From positions 62,001 to 126,000 of the forward strand of contig NZ_JAMHIV010000028.1 in assembly GCF_023897065.1 (NCBI RefSeq): a stretch of DNA of 64,000 nucleotides. Direction: 5' to 3'. This document shows, one piece after another, positions 28,471 through 36,653 of the stretch. A program made the position numbers and the translations under genes. Positions within the stretch are counted from its first letter, which is position 1; every line of letters starts with the position of its first letter. The stretch comes from Crossiella sp. SN42 (GTDB lineage: Bacteria > Actinomycetota > Actinomycetes > Mycobacteriales > Pseudonocardiaceae). The notes below the pieces were generated by a model that ran no database searches, was not told the DNA's origin, and was given only the letters and a program-made list of their open reading frames with translations.

Positions 28471-29652
28471 TCAGGCTACCCCGTCCTTGCGGGCCGCCTC
28501 AGCCACCGCGGCGGCGACTTCGAGCGGAACTCGCGGGTCAAGGGCGCTGGGCACGATCGCGTCCACGGACAGGTCCTCGGCGGCGACCTGGAAGATGGCC
28601 TCGGCCGCGGCCAGCTTCATGTTCTCGGTGATCCGCCGGGCGCCGCAGTCCAGCGCGCCGCGGAACACGCCGGGGAAGGCGAGCACGTTGTTGATCTGGT
28701 TCGGGAAGTCGCTGCGGCCGGTGGCCACCACCGCGGCGTGCCGGGCGGCCAGCTCGGGGTGGATCTCCGGGTCCGGGTTGGACAGCGCGAAGACGATGGA
28801 GTCCGCGGCCATCAGCTGGATCTGCTCCAGCGCGACCTGGGCGGAGGACAGGCCGATGAAGACGTCCGCGCCCTTGAGCGCGTCCTCCAGCGAGCCGGTC
28901 AGCCCGCGCGGGTTGGTGATCCCGGCCAGCTCGGCCTTGACCGGGTTGAGGCCGTCGCGGCCCACGCTGATGATGCCGCGGGAGTCGAGCACCACCACGT
29001 CCTCGACCCCGGCGGCGCGCAGGATCTTCGCGCAGGCCACCCCGGCCGCGCCGGCGCCGGAGATGACCACCTTGAGCGGGGCCAGCTCGCGGTTGAGCGC
29101 CGCCGCGGCGCCGCGCAGCGCGGCCAGCACGATGATCGCGGTGCCGTGCTGGTCGTCGTGCATGACCGGGCAGTCCAGGGCCTCGATCAGCCGGGCCTCC
29201 AGCTCGAAGCAGCGCGGTGCGGCCACGTCCTCCAGGTTGACCGCGCCGAAGGACGGGCGCAGCCGGACCAGGGTCTCGACGATCTCGTCCACATCGGTGG
29301 TGTCCAGCACCAGCGGGATCGAGTCCAGCCCGCCGAAGGTCTTGAACAGCGCGGACTTGCCCTCCATCACCGGCAGCGAGGCGCGCGGGCCGATGTCGCC
29401 GAGGCCGAGCACCGCGGTGCCGTCGCTGACCACGGCCACCAGGCGGTGGGTCCAGGTGTAGCGGGCGGCGAGGCTCGGGTCGGCCGCGATGGCCTTGCTG
29501 ACCCTGGCCACCCCCGGCGTGTAGGCGATGGACAGCGCACGGGAGTCGGCGAGTGAGGCGGTCGGGGCGATCGCGAGCTTGCCGGCCTCGTGCGCGGCGA
29601 AGATCTCCTCATCGGTGAGCTGACCGGTGGCCTGGTCGTCCACGGTTGTCAC
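28471..29652 (-). CDS. Malic enzyme (oxaloacetate-decarboxylating malate dehydrogenase)
   Basis: The 393-residue short-form bacterial malic enzyme converts malate to pyruvate and CO2 with NAD(P)+. The catalytic Tyr lies in LSIAYTPGVARV, and Lys and metal ligands lie in LPVMEGKSALFKTFGG, then FGAVNLEDVAAPRCFELE and VMHDDQHGTAI. The dinucleotide-binding GAGAAGVACAKIL follows. NAD or NADP preference cannot be called safely. GTG 29652 has a strong ribosome site (AGGAGGGA) 6 bases upstream. It works at the pyruvate/TCA node; it is not linked in operon to kgd. Confidence 0.94.
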   Translation of the reverse strand: MTTVDDQATGQLTDEEIFAAHEAGKLAIAPTASLADSRALSIAYTPGVARVSKAIAADPSLAARYTWTHRLVAVVSDGTAVLGLGDIGPRASLPVMEGKSALFKTFGGLDSIPLVLDTTDVDEIVETLVRLRPSFGAVNLEDVAAPRCFELEARLIEALDCPVMHDDQHGTAIIVLAALRGAAAALNRELAPLKVVISGAGAAGVACAKILRAAGVEDVVVLDSRGIISVGRDGLNPVKAELAGITNPRGLTGSLEDALKGADVFIGLSSAQVALEQIQLMAADSIVFALSNPDPEIHPELAARHAAVVATGRSDFPNQINNVLAFPGVFRGALDCGARRITENMKLAAAEAIFQVAAEDLSVDAIVPSALDPRVPLEVAAAVAEAARKDGVA

Positions 29653-29973
29653 AGCGTCCCTCCTGGAGGGGGCGAGAGTTGTGGGCGTGCCCGAATGGGC
29701 ACGTGACGCGGCTCGCCTGGCGCTGTCGAGCCGTGGCGATTCGCGGGATCAACGGGTCGACCACTGGACTGCGGGGTGGAGTCCGGTGATCAACACACGC
29801 TGCGGTGCGGACAGTGTGGCACCACTGGCTGATCGTGTCTGCGGTGGGGATCACAGTGACCTTTTTCCTTCCGGTGCAGGTCAGGGCCTGTTTTACAAAA
29901 CGTCCGTCCGGCTTGTTGGCGGCAAAGACGGTCCTCCGCAGGTCGCGGGACTCAAGCCGTAGGCTCAAGCACC
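29653..29973. other. 321-bp divergent intergenic region
   Basis: There is no gene that I can support. It holds the ribosome site of the malic enzyme, a small hairpin CGTGCCC-gaat-GGGCACG (29686-29703), an AT-rich pseudo-palindrome GTTTTACAAAAC (29890-29901) that stands out in this GC-rich DNA and may be a regulator site, and the -10 element of the epimerase-like gene. Confidence 0.5.
29960..29965 (+). promoter_or_regulatory. -10 element (TAGGCT) of a leaderless transcript
   Basis: TAGGCT ends 8 bases before the ATG at 29974. Confidence 0.55.
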
Positions 29974-30588
29974 ATGCAGGTGCGGAAAACAACGATCCCC
30001 GACGCTTACGAATTCACTCCGAAAGTTTTTCCGGATGACCGCGGCCTTCTGGTAGTTCCCTTCCAGGCCGACCTGGTCGCCGAGACCGTGGGCTACCCGC
30101 TCCGCCTGGCGCAGTCCAACCACTCGGTGTCCCGCCGTGGCGTCATCCGGGGGGTGCACTTCGCCGACACCCCGCCGGGGCAGGCCAAGTACGTCTACTG
30201 CGCCAACGGCAGCCTGCTCGACGTCATCATCGACATACGGCTGGGCTCGCCGACCTTCGGCAAGTGGGAGGCGGTCCGCCTGGCCGCGGACTCCTACAAC
30301 GCGCTCTACATCTCCGAGGGCCTCGGCCACGCGTTCCTCGCCCTTGAGGACAACACGGTGATGAACTACCTGTGCTCCACCCCGTACACCCCCGCGCGCG
30401 AGCGCGCGATCAACCCGATGGACCCGGCGCTGGGCCTGCCCTGGGCGGAGCACCTGGACGGGGCCGAGCCGATCCTCTCGGTCAAGGACACCGACGCGCC
30501 CGGCCTGGCCGAGGCGGAGGCGGCAGGCCTGCTGCCGAAGTACCAGGCCTGCCTGGACCACTACGCCAGCCAGCGCGCCAACGCCTGA
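29974..30588 (+). CDS. dTDP-4-dehydrorhamnose 3,5-epimerase family protein
   Basis: This is a 204-residue cupin-fold protein of the RmlC family. RRGVIRGVHFADTPPGQAKYVYC contains the catalytic His, and the GHAFLALEDNTVMNYLC and INPMDP segments follow. RmlC enzymes epimerise dTDP-4-keto-6-deoxy sugars for rhamnose or antibiotic sugars. No other nucleotide-sugar gene lies nearby, so its pathway is elsewhere. The C-terminal ~25 residues (LPKYQACLDHY) are like those of 3-epimerases of secondary metabolism, so a 3-only epimerase (EvaD-like) is possible. Confidence 0.88.
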   Translation: MQVRKTTIPDAYEFTPKVFPDDRGLLVVPFQADLVAETVGYPLRLAQSNHSVSRRGVIRGVHFADTPPGQAKYVYCANGSLLDVIIDIRLGSPTFGKWEAVRLAADSYNALYISEGLGHAFLALEDNTVMNYLCSTPYTPARERAINPMDPALGLPWAEHLDGAEPILSVKDTDAPGLAEAEAAGLLPKYQACLDHYASQRANA

Positions 30589-30721
30589 GCACGTCCCTCC
30601 CCCTGATCCCCACCCGCCAGGTCGGCCAGCGCGGCCCCGGCCTGGCGGGCCACGTCAGCCCCGCTGACGCCCCGCCCGCGCCACCCCCAGCCCCGCCGCC
30701 GCGCCCGGCCCCGCTGCCCCG

Positions 30722-31036
30722 TCAGCCCTTCCGGCGCAGCCGCCCCGGCCGCGGCCACAGCCGCCACCGCACCACCCCGAGCACCTCAGCCGGCCCGAGC
30801 AGCGCCGAGTCCGTCGAGCCGAAGGTGTTGTCCCCCAGCACCCACCACCCGCCCTCGACCGCCCGCACCGCCCGCTTCACCGACAGCTGCCCCGGCCGCA
30901 CCGCCCAGCGCACCAGCACCACCTCGCCCGGCCGCGGCGCGGCGCCGAAGCGGCACAGCACGGTGTCGCCGTCGGCGAGCGCCGGAGCCATCGACGGCCC
31001 GCGCACCAGCAGCCTGCGCACCGGCAGAAGCCGCAT
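30722..31036 (-). CDS. sodX: Nickel superoxide dismutase maturation protease (S26 family)
   Basis: The 104-residue S26-family peptidase has the signal-peptidase Ser in RGPSMAPAL (Ser15) and the general-base Lys in LSVKRAV (Lys54), followed by WWVLGDN. It lacks a transmembrane anchor and is far shorter than LepB. It lies divergent from the nickel superoxide dismutase gene, the usual location of SodX, which removes the SodN propeptide so that His1 can bind nickel. ATG 31036 is chosen; a GTG five codons upstream is an alternative. Confidence 0.87.
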   Translation of the reverse strand: MRLLPVRRLLVRGPSMAPALADGDTVLCRFGAAPRPGEVVLVRWAVRPGQLSVKRAVRAVEGGWWVLGDNTFGSTDSALLGPAEVLGVVRWRLWPRPGRLRRKG

Positions 31037-31123
31037 GGTCACAACGATCACCTCCGCCTGCCGGTCCGGAGCGTCCGGAGTAGGGTCACCCGCGTCGGAG
31101 CATCCATTGTTCAGGAGGAAATG

Positions 31124-31537
31124 ATGCGACTGCTGTCGCGGATCCTCGCCCCGCGTCTGGAGGTCAGCGCGCACTGCGACCTCCCGTGCGGCGTGTACGA
31201 CCCAGCCCAGGCGCGGATCGAGGCCGAGTCGGTCAAGGCGATCCAGGAGAAGTTCCAGTCCAACGAGGACCCGGAGTTCCGCCAGCGCGCGATCGAGATC
31301 AAGGAACAGCGCTGCGAGCTCGTCAAGCACCACCTGTGGGTGCTGTGGACGGACTACTTCAAGCCACCGCACTTCGAGAAGTACCCGGAACTGCACGAAC
31401 TGTTCAACAAGGCCACCAAGGCCGCGGGCGCCGGCGGCGCCAAGGGGTCCACCGACCCGAAGACCGGAGCCGAGCTGCTCGACTACATCGAGCAGATCTC
31501 GACCATCTTCTGGGAGACCAAGAAGGCCGCTGCCTGA
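31124..31537 (+). CDS. sodN: Superoxide dismutase, nickel-dependent
   Basis: This cytosolic Ni-SOD disproportionates superoxide. A propeptide of 16 residues (MRLLSRILAPRLEVSA) precedes the mature N-terminus HCDLPCGVYDPAQARIEAES, the nickel hook using His1, Cys2 and Cys6. The rest is the four-helix body (KHHLWVLWTDYFKPPHFEKYPEL). Total length is 137 residues, and the mature ~121 is slightly longer than usual because of an Ala/Gly insert (TKAAGAGGAKGST). ATG 31124 is preferred to ATG 31121 because AGGAGG (31113-31118) is then 5 bases away. A TAGGGT -10 lies at 31081-31086. Confidence 0.96.
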   Translation: MRLLSRILAPRLEVSAHCDLPCGVYDPAQARIEAESVKAIQEKFQSNEDPEFRQRAIEIKEQRCELVKHHLWVLWTDYFKPPHFEKYPELHELFNKATKAAGAGGAKGSTDPKTGAELLDYIEQISTIFWETKKAAA

Positions 31538-31547
31538 TCCAGTGCTG

Positions 31548-31586
31548 ACAACGCCCCGGTCACCCGTTCGGTGACCGGGGCGTTGT
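31548..31586 (+). terminator. Intrinsic terminator after sodN
   Basis: A 17-bp perfect stem, ACAACGCCCCGGTCACC (31548-31564) with 31570-31586, closes a 5-base loop 10 bases after the sodN stop. It also faces the convergent small gene. Confidence 0.85.
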
Positions 31587-31591
31587 GCTGT

Positions 31592-31852
31592 TCAGGGGTG
31601 CTCGGCGGACTCGCTGTCGTCCTCCGGCCCCCGCTCGTCGAGGTGCAGCCTGAACAGGCGCGCGAGATTGGTCAGCTGGCTGACCAAGAGCAGTTCCTGA
31701 TGTTCGGTGAGCGTGACCAGGATCGGGTCCCGTACCCGGGTGCTCCGGCTGAGCTGGCGACGATTGATCTCGCGAGCCTTCTCCGCGATGTCATCCAGGC
31801 CCATGAGAATCGCGGCGACGACGTCGGTCGTGCCGTTGGCGCGCGTGCCCAC
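31592..31852 (-). CDS. Hypothetical protein downstream of XRE regulator
   Basis: The 86-residue protein starts MGTRANGTTDVVAAILMGLDD at a GTG with a strong ribosome site (GGAGGAGG). It is mostly helical and charged (DIAEKAREINRRQLSRSTRVRDP, then LTEHQELLLVSQLTNLARLFRLHLDE) and ends in an acidic tail. No family is recognised. It lies 87 bases downstream of the XRE regulator on the same strand and may be its cotranscribed partner, but coupling is not shown. Confidence 0.6.
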   Translation of the reverse strand: MGTRANGTTDVVAAILMGLDDIAEKAREINRRQLSRSTRVRDPILVTLTEHQELLLVSQLTNLARLFRLHLDERGPEDDSESAEHP

Positions 31853-31939
31853 GTGGTCCTCCTCCCCGGTAGTGGGCAGAAGGCTAAGGATGATCAAGGA
31901 CTGCCTGTTGTCACCATGACAAAGTCGCCCGATCGGGGG

Positions 31940-33130
31940 TCAGACCGACAGACCGGCCCGGTATGCCATCCCGCGGAGCTCCCGGCCTGCCGCGTTCCGC
32001 TTGGCCTTGGCGACCAACTCAGCCAGCAACGACCGCGTGAACGGATGCCGGTACACCCGGGCGGGAGAGATCAGCTCCGCGTTCCGGATGGCGACCACCG
32101 CGTCGTCGAGCCGCTTCGGCAGGCGGGCGAGCGCTCTGCCATAGTCCCGCCAGTAAGCCGCCTGCCTGGTCCGCGAGGGCAGCGTGGTGGGGTCGATCGC
32201 CTCCGCGATCCTGGCGGCCTCGGCGTGCTCTCCGGACTCCAGCGCGACCGCCATGCGCCACACCCCGACGTTGCCAGGGCCGAAGCCGAACCACAGCGCG
32301 TTGCCCTCACCGGTGCGCTCCGCGAGTTCCGCCGCGTGCGCCAGCGCGGCGGACCGTCCGGCCTGATCACCGGCGGCCGCTGAGACCAGGGAGCTGGTCA
32401 AGGACAACATGCCGGAGACCTGCGACTCGACCGAACCGGCCGTACCGACTTCCGGCGCCGACAGCACTCGCGCGGCCAGGTCGAAGGCGCCCGCGCCGAG
32501 CAGGCCGAACGCGGTCCCGAACGCGCTCAGCGCGAGCGAGAGCGGTTCGTCGAGCCGTTCCGCGGCCTGGCGCGCGAGGGTCGCGGCCTGCCAGCCGAGA
32601 TCGAGTGGAGCACCGATGTCCATCAGCCACGCCTGGGTTCCCTGGACGTGCAGCAGGGTGAGCAGACGCAGCAACCGGCCTTCGTCCCGGCCGGTGGCCA
32701 CCGTGGCGTGCAGATCCCGGATGAGGTCCGGAAGTACCTCGCCGACCCGGTCGTACCGGCAGTCCCGCTGAGCGGTCAGGACTTCGTCAACTCGCGCGGC
32801 GAGCTCCTCCGGCGAACACGTCGCGCCGCCAGGCTCGTGCACGTTCACCGCGAGCAGGGCCAGCCGCACCTCGCTGAGGAAACGATCCTCGGCGAGATCA
32901 CCGGCGGAATGGGCGACCGGGGCCAGGGTCAGGTCAGCCGGCGCGACCTCCAGCGCCTCGGCCAGCCGGACGATCAAGGAACGCCGGTCGAGGGCGCGCT
33001 CACCGCTCTCCAGCCGTGACAGGTGGGCAGCCGAGATACCCGCTCGGCCGGCGATCACCGCCAGGGTCTTCCCTCGGAGGTGCCGGATCTGCCGCAACCT
33101 GCGGCCGATTTCCGAGTGCTCAGCAGTCAC
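31940..33130 (-). CDS. XRE-family regulator with helical repeat C-terminus
   Basis: The 396-residue protein has an N-terminal Cro/CI helix-turn-helix (IGRRLRQIRHLRGKTLAVIA, then GISAAHLSRLESGERALDRRS, residues ~7-65). About 300 residues of helical, TPR-like repeats follow, the architecture of many actinobacterial regulators that sense peptides or metabolites. GTG 33130 is preferred because AGGTGG precedes it and the helix-turn-helix begins soon after. No target site is evident. Confidence 0.82.
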   Translation of the reverse strand: MTAEHSEIGRRLRQIRHLRGKTLAVIAGRAGISAAHLSRLESGERALDRRSLIVRLAEALEVAPADLTLAPVAHSAGDLAEDRFLSEVRLALLAVNVHEPGGATCSPEELAARVDEVLTAQRDCRYDRVGEVLPDLIRDLHATVATGRDEGRLLRLLTLLHVQGTQAWLMDIGAPLDLGWQAATLARQAAERLDEPLSLALSAFGTAFGLLGAGAFDLAARVLSAPEVGTAGSVESQVSGMLSLTSSLVSAAAGDQAGRSAALAHAAELAERTGEGNALWFGFGPGNVGVWRMAVALESGEHAEAARIAEAIDPTTLPSRTRQAAYWRDYGRALARLPKRLDDAVVAIRNAELISPARVYRHPFTRSLLAELVAKAKRNAAGRELRGMAYRAGLSV

Positions 33131-33303
33131 CGGGGCCACCTGACTCGCCTCTCGACGACGGGGACCTGTCCAGGTTAGCCGTGCTTCGGGCCGGTGACAC
33201 CTGCCGACGATGACGCCGGAATGCGCGTGCGACGGGCGGAGTTGATGCCGACGGCAGGAGAATCCACGATGGGACCAGCCCCGAGCAGAAGGCAGCGGCA
33301 CGC

Positions 33304-33900
33304 ATGACCCATGACGAGCACCGGGAACCCACCGTCTACCTGCTCCGGCACGGCGAGACCGAGTGGTCCCGCTCCGGTCAGCACACCGGCCGCACCGACA
33401 TCCCGCTCACCGAGGACGGCCGCGCCCAGGCCGAGGCGGCCGGCCGGACCCTGGCCGCCCTCGGCGTCAAGGGCCGGGTGCTGACCAGTCCGCGGGGTCG
33501 GGCCCGGGTGACCGCCGAGCTGGCCGGGCTGCGGGTGGACGAGGTCACCGAGGACCTGGGCGAGTGGGACTACGGCGACTACGAGGGCCGGAGCACCCCG
33601 CAGATCAGGGAGACCGTGCCGGGCTGGACGGTCTGGACCCACCCGGTGCCCGGCGGCGAGTCCGCCGAGCAGGTGGGCGCGCGGGCCGACCGGCTGCTGG
33701 AGCGGGTGCGCGAGCTGTTGCCGGAGACCGACGTGGTGCTGGTCGGGCACGGGCACTTCAGCCGGGTGCTGGTGGCCCGCTGGCTGGACCTGCCCGCCAC
33801 CGCGGGGGTCCGGTTCGGGTTGGGCACGGCGGGGATCGCTGTGCTGGGATTCGAGCGTGGTGTGCCGCAGCTCGTGCGGCTGAACCTGCCGACCACCTGA
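33304..33900 (+). CDS. Histidine phosphatase family protein
   Basis: The 198-residue enzyme of the phosphoglycerate mutase-like superfamily has its phospho-accepting His in YLLRHGETEWS and conserved Arg residues in TSPRGRARVTAEL. The acid/base region is GEWDYGDYEGRST, and the second His lies in VLVGHGHFSRVL. These residues suit a small-molecule acid phosphatase; substrate is unknown. ATG 33304. A GNAT gene follows 18 bases later and is probably cotranscribed. Confidence 0.9.
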   Translation: MTHDEHREPTVYLLRHGETEWSRSGQHTGRTDIPLTEDGRAQAEAAGRTLAALGVKGRVLTSPRGRARVTAELAGLRVDEVTEDLGEWDYGDYEGRSTPQIRETVPGWTVWTHPVPGGESAEQVGARADRLLERVRELLPETDVVLVGHGHFSRVLVARWLDLPATAGVRFGLGTAGIAVLGFERGVPQLVRLNLPTT

Positions 33901-33918
33901 GCGCTGGGGAGGAAATCC

Positions 33919-34404
33919 GTGACCGACGACCGCATTCGCCGGATCCGGCCGTCCGATGTGGACGCCGTCATCGGACTGATCGAGGGCCTGGCCGAGTACG
34001 AGCGCGCCCCGGAGTCCTGCACCATCACCGCCGAGCAGCTGCACACGGCGCTGTTCGGGGACAACCCCGCCCTGTTCGCGCACGTGGCCGAGGCCGACGG
34101 CGTGGTGGTCGGCTGCGCGCTGTGGTTCCTGAACTTCTCCACCTGGGAGGGCAGGCACGGCATCTACCTGGAGGACCTGTTCGTGCTGCCCGAGCACCGC
34201 GGCTCCGGCCTGGGCAAGGCGCTGCTGACCGAGCTGGCCAGGGAGTGCGTGCGGCGCGGGTACGGCCGGTTCGAGTGGTCCGTGCTGGACTGGAACACCC
34301 CGGCCATCGACTTCTACAAGTCCCTCGGCGCGGTGGCCATGGACGAGTGGACGGTCTACCGGCTGGACGGCGAAGCGCTGGCCGCGGCGGGCAAGCTCAC
34401 GTGA
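33919..34404 (+). CDS. GNAT-family N-acetyltransferase (diamine acetyltransferase-like)
   Basis: This 161-residue acetyl-CoA-dependent transferase shows the acetyl-CoA loop LPEHRGSGLGKALLTEL and the segments LWFLNFSTWEGRHGIYLEDLFV and WNTPAIDFYKSLGA. These are close to the spermidine/spermine or thialysine acetyltransferase group, so a polyamine or related amine is a plausible substrate, but I cannot prove it. GTG 33919 follows a clear GGGGAGGAA ribosome site. Its end overlaps the convergent DUF664 gene by eight bases. Confidence 0.9.
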   Translation: MTDDRIRRIRPSDVDAVIGLIEGLAEYERAPESCTITAEQLHTALFGDNPALFAHVAEADGVVVGCALWFLNFSTWEGRHGIYLEDLFVLPEHRGSGLGKALLTELARECVRRGYGRFEWSVLDWNTPAIDFYKSLGAVAMDEWTVYRLDGEALAAAGKLT

Positions 34405-34915
34405 TCAGCGGGTCCCCGGCGGCGGCGACCAGCTCGTAGGCGGTCGCCCCGTCCAGGGACTCGCGCAGCAGGTCGGCGTGACCGGCGTGCCGGGCGAACT
34501 CGGCGACCAGGTGGAACAGCACCCAGCGGGCGGTGCGGGTCTTGCCCTTGACCATCGGGTGGTTCAGCAGGTCCAGGTCCACCTCGCGGTCCAGGTCCAG
34601 CCCCGGCACCAGCGCCTCGGTGGCGGCGGCGACCTCGGCCAGCTCGGCCAGTGCCTGCGGCAGGGTCTCGCCGGGGTCCAACGCGTGGACTGGGCGGCTG
34701 TCGGCCGGGCGGCCCTGGAGCAGTTTGGTCCAGTTCCGCTCCACGCTGACCGCGTGCTTGACCAGCCCGGCCAGGGTCAGCTCGCTGGTCAGCGGGCGGC
34801 TGGCGGCGGTCTCCTCGCTCAGGTTGAGCACCGAGCGGCGCAGTGCGGCGCGTTGTTCGGCCAGGAAGGCCAGCAGCGCGTCCCGTTCGTCAGCGACCTC
34901 GCGAACCATTGCCAT
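34397..34915 (-). CDS. DinB/DUF664 family protein
   Basis: The 172-residue four-helix DinB-fold protein of the DUF664 type has metal-binding His candidates in LAGLVKHAVSVERNW and in VLFHLVAEFARHAGHADLLRE. Relatives include mycothiol- or bacillithiol-dependent S-transferases and many proteins of unknown role. Its start overlaps the upstream cyclodipeptide-synthase-like gene by 26 bases, so the two should be cotranscribed and translationally coupled. ATG 34915 is taken as start; a second ATG lies two codons in. Substrate is unknown. Confidence 0.85.
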   Translation of the reverse strand: MAMVREVADERDALLAFLAEQRAALRRSVLNLSEETAASRPLTSELTLAGLVKHAVSVERNWTKLLQGRPADSRPVHALDPGETLPQALAELAEVAAATEALVPGLDLDREVDLDLLNHPMVKGKTRTARWVLFHLVAEFARHAGHADLLRESLDGATAYELVAAAGDPLIT

Positions 34916-35603
34916 GGACGTGGATCCTGCCAGGGATCTCCGCCCGCCGGGCCGCGATGGTGCGCAGGGTCAGCGAGTCCTGGCCGGGGCGCGGGCACAG
35001 CTCGGGCGGGGCGGCGGCGAGCACCTCGGCCAGCTCCAGCGGCCGGGGCTGGCAGCGGGTGGACTCGGGCACGCCGAGGATGCCGGCGCCGTCGAGGGCC
35101 AGCGGCAGCTCGGCCAGCAGCGAGTGCGCCGCGACCTGCACCTGCCCGCGGGTGCACAGCGCGCCGGGCACCCGGTCGGCCAGCATGGTCGCGGTGGCCC
35201 GCAGGCAGGCCGCGCGGAACGCCGGGTTGCTCTCGTAGGTCTGCCTGACCTGCTCGAACAGCAGGCGGTAGCGGTAGCGGGCGGCCAGCTCGGTCCAGGG
35301 CACCACCAGCGAGCCGGGCAGCGCCAGCGCGGCCAGCGCGCGCCGGGCCCTGGTCTGCAGGCGCTTGCCCTCGCTGCGCGCCTTGTGCAGGGCGCGGTGG
35401 GTCTTGTAGCCGACCGCGCGGTAGGTGTGCACGGCAGGCAGGTCGACCACCACCACGTGCAGCGCGGTGAAGTTGGCGGCCGCCCAGCTCGCGTAGCCGA
35501 GCAGCTCCTCGTCGACCTGGTCGAAGGGGCCAAGGCCGAGCAGCGCGTGCGCGGCCCGGCCGACGGACGTGCGCGGTCGCGGGATCTGACCGGGTGGCGT
35601 CAC
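34890..35603 (-). CDS. Cyclodipeptide synthase homologue lacking canonical catalytic residues
   Basis: The 237-residue protein is the length of AlbC (239). It aligns with tRNA-dependent cyclodipeptide synthases: HALLGLGPF, YRAVGYKTHRALHKARSEGK, FRAACLRAT, LLAELPLALDG and GILGVPES. The basic helix thought to bind tRNA (KARSEGKRLQTRARRAL) is kept. By alignment to AlbC, catalytic Ser37 is Gly (codon GGC), Tyr178 is Ser, Tyr202 is Gln, and only Glu182 remains. It should not form cyclodipeptides by the known covalent mechanism. Start GTG 35603 has no clear ribosome site. No oxidase or P450 tailoring gene is nearby. Confidence 0.8.
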   Translation of the reverse strand: MTPPGQIPRPRTSVGRAAHALLGLGPFDQVDEELLGYASWAAANFTALHVVVVDLPAVHTYRAVGYKTHRALHKARSEGKRLQTRARRALAALALPGSLVVPWTELAARYRYRLLFEQVRQTYESNPAFRAACLRATATMLADRVPGALCTRGQVQVAAHSLLAELPLALDGAGILGVPESTRCQPRPLELAEVLAAAPPELCPRPGQDSLTLRTIAARRAEIPGRIHVHGNGSRGR

Positions 35604-35657
35604 GACATCGATTGGAGCACGACACGCGCGGGTGCTCCCAGTCCCTTCATTGAGTGA

Positions 35658-36581
35658 TCAACCCTTTGGCGCATCGGCGGTGTCCCGATCGGCCCAGTGC
35701 GCGCGCAGCGCGGCCACCGTCGCCGCGATCGCCGGCCGCCGGGTGGCCTGCTGCCGCCACACCGCGAACAGCCGCCTGGTCGGCGTCGGGACCAGCGGCC
35801 GGACCACCACGCCCTCGGGCACCGGCCCCCGTCCGAGCCGGGGCAGCAGGCACACGCCGAGCCCGCGCGCGGCCAGCGCCAGCTGCGACTGGTACTCGGT
35901 GACCTGGTGCGCGAGCACCGGTTCCACCCCGCCGCCGCGCAGGGTGCGGATCAGCCAGTCGTGGCAGATCGACCCCGGCGGCTGGCAGATCCAGCGCGCG
36001 CCGATGAGCTCCAGCGGGCTCAGCTCGGTCCGGGTGGCCAGCGGATGGTCCTGGTGCAGCAGCACGTCGGCCACGTCCACCCCGACGTCGGTGCGGGCCA
36101 GCCCCTCCGGCATGGCCAGCGGGGTGTTCTCCCAGTCGTGCACCACGGCCAGGTCCAGCTCGCCGCGGGCCACCAGGTCCACCGCCAGGTGCGGGTCCAG
36201 CTCGGTCAGCCGCACGTCCAGCTCCGGGTAAGCCCGCGCCAGCTCGGCCAGCGGGCCGGGCATCAGCCCGCGGACGGCGGTGGCGAAGGTGGCCACGCTG
36301 AGCCGCCCGATCGGCGTGCCGCGCTGCTCCTCCAGCCGCACCTCGGCCTGTTCGACCAGGGCCAGCACCTGCTTGGCGGTGCCTGCCAGGTCCTCGGCGG
36401 CGTCGGTGAGCGCGATGCCGCGGCCGCGGCGTTCCAGCAGCACGGTGCCGGTCTCGCGTTCCAGCTTGGCCAGCTGCTGGGACACCGCGGAGGGGGTGTA
36501 GCCGAGGGCGGCGGCGGCCGCGTTGACCGAGCCGTGCACCGCGACGGCGTGCAGGGCGCGGAGTCTGCCGAGATCGAGCAT
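35658..36581 (-). CDS. LysR-family transcriptional regulator
   Basis: The 307-residue regulator has a winged helix (~1-65, LRALHAVAVHGSVNAAAAAL, then TPSAVSQQLAKLE) and the LysR effector domain (~90-295). It is divergent from an EamA transporter across 72 bp and probably controls it. The -10 element TAGTAT ends 6 bases before its ATG, so its transcript is likely leaderless. The effector is unknown. Confidence 0.93.
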   Translation of the reverse strand: MLDLGRLRALHAVAVHGSVNAAAAALGYTPSAVSQQLAKLERETGTVLLERRGRGIALTDAAEDLAGTAKQVLALVEQAEVRLEEQRGTPIGRLSVATFATAVRGLMPGPLAELARAYPELDVRLTELDPHLAVDLVARGELDLAVVHDWENTPLAMPEGLARTDVGVDVADVLLHQDHPLATRTELSPLELIGARWICQPPGSICHDWLIRTLRGGGVEPVLAHQVTEYQSQLALAARGLGVCLLPRLGRGPVPEGVVVRPLVPTPTRRLFAVWRQQATRRPAIAATVAALRAHWADRDTADAPKG

Positions 36582-36587
36582 GAAGCA

Positions 36588-36593
36588 ATACTA
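36588..36593 (-). promoter_or_regulatory. -10 element (TAGTAT) of the LysR gene
   Basis: On the minus strand TAGTAT ends 6 bases before the ATG of the LysR regulator, in the region shared with the divergent transporter. Confidence 0.55.
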
Positions 36594-36653
36594 AACAGAT
36601 CCGCGTAGTGGATTTCGCTGGTGCTTAACTCTCAGCCGGGTGAGGCTGGTGCC

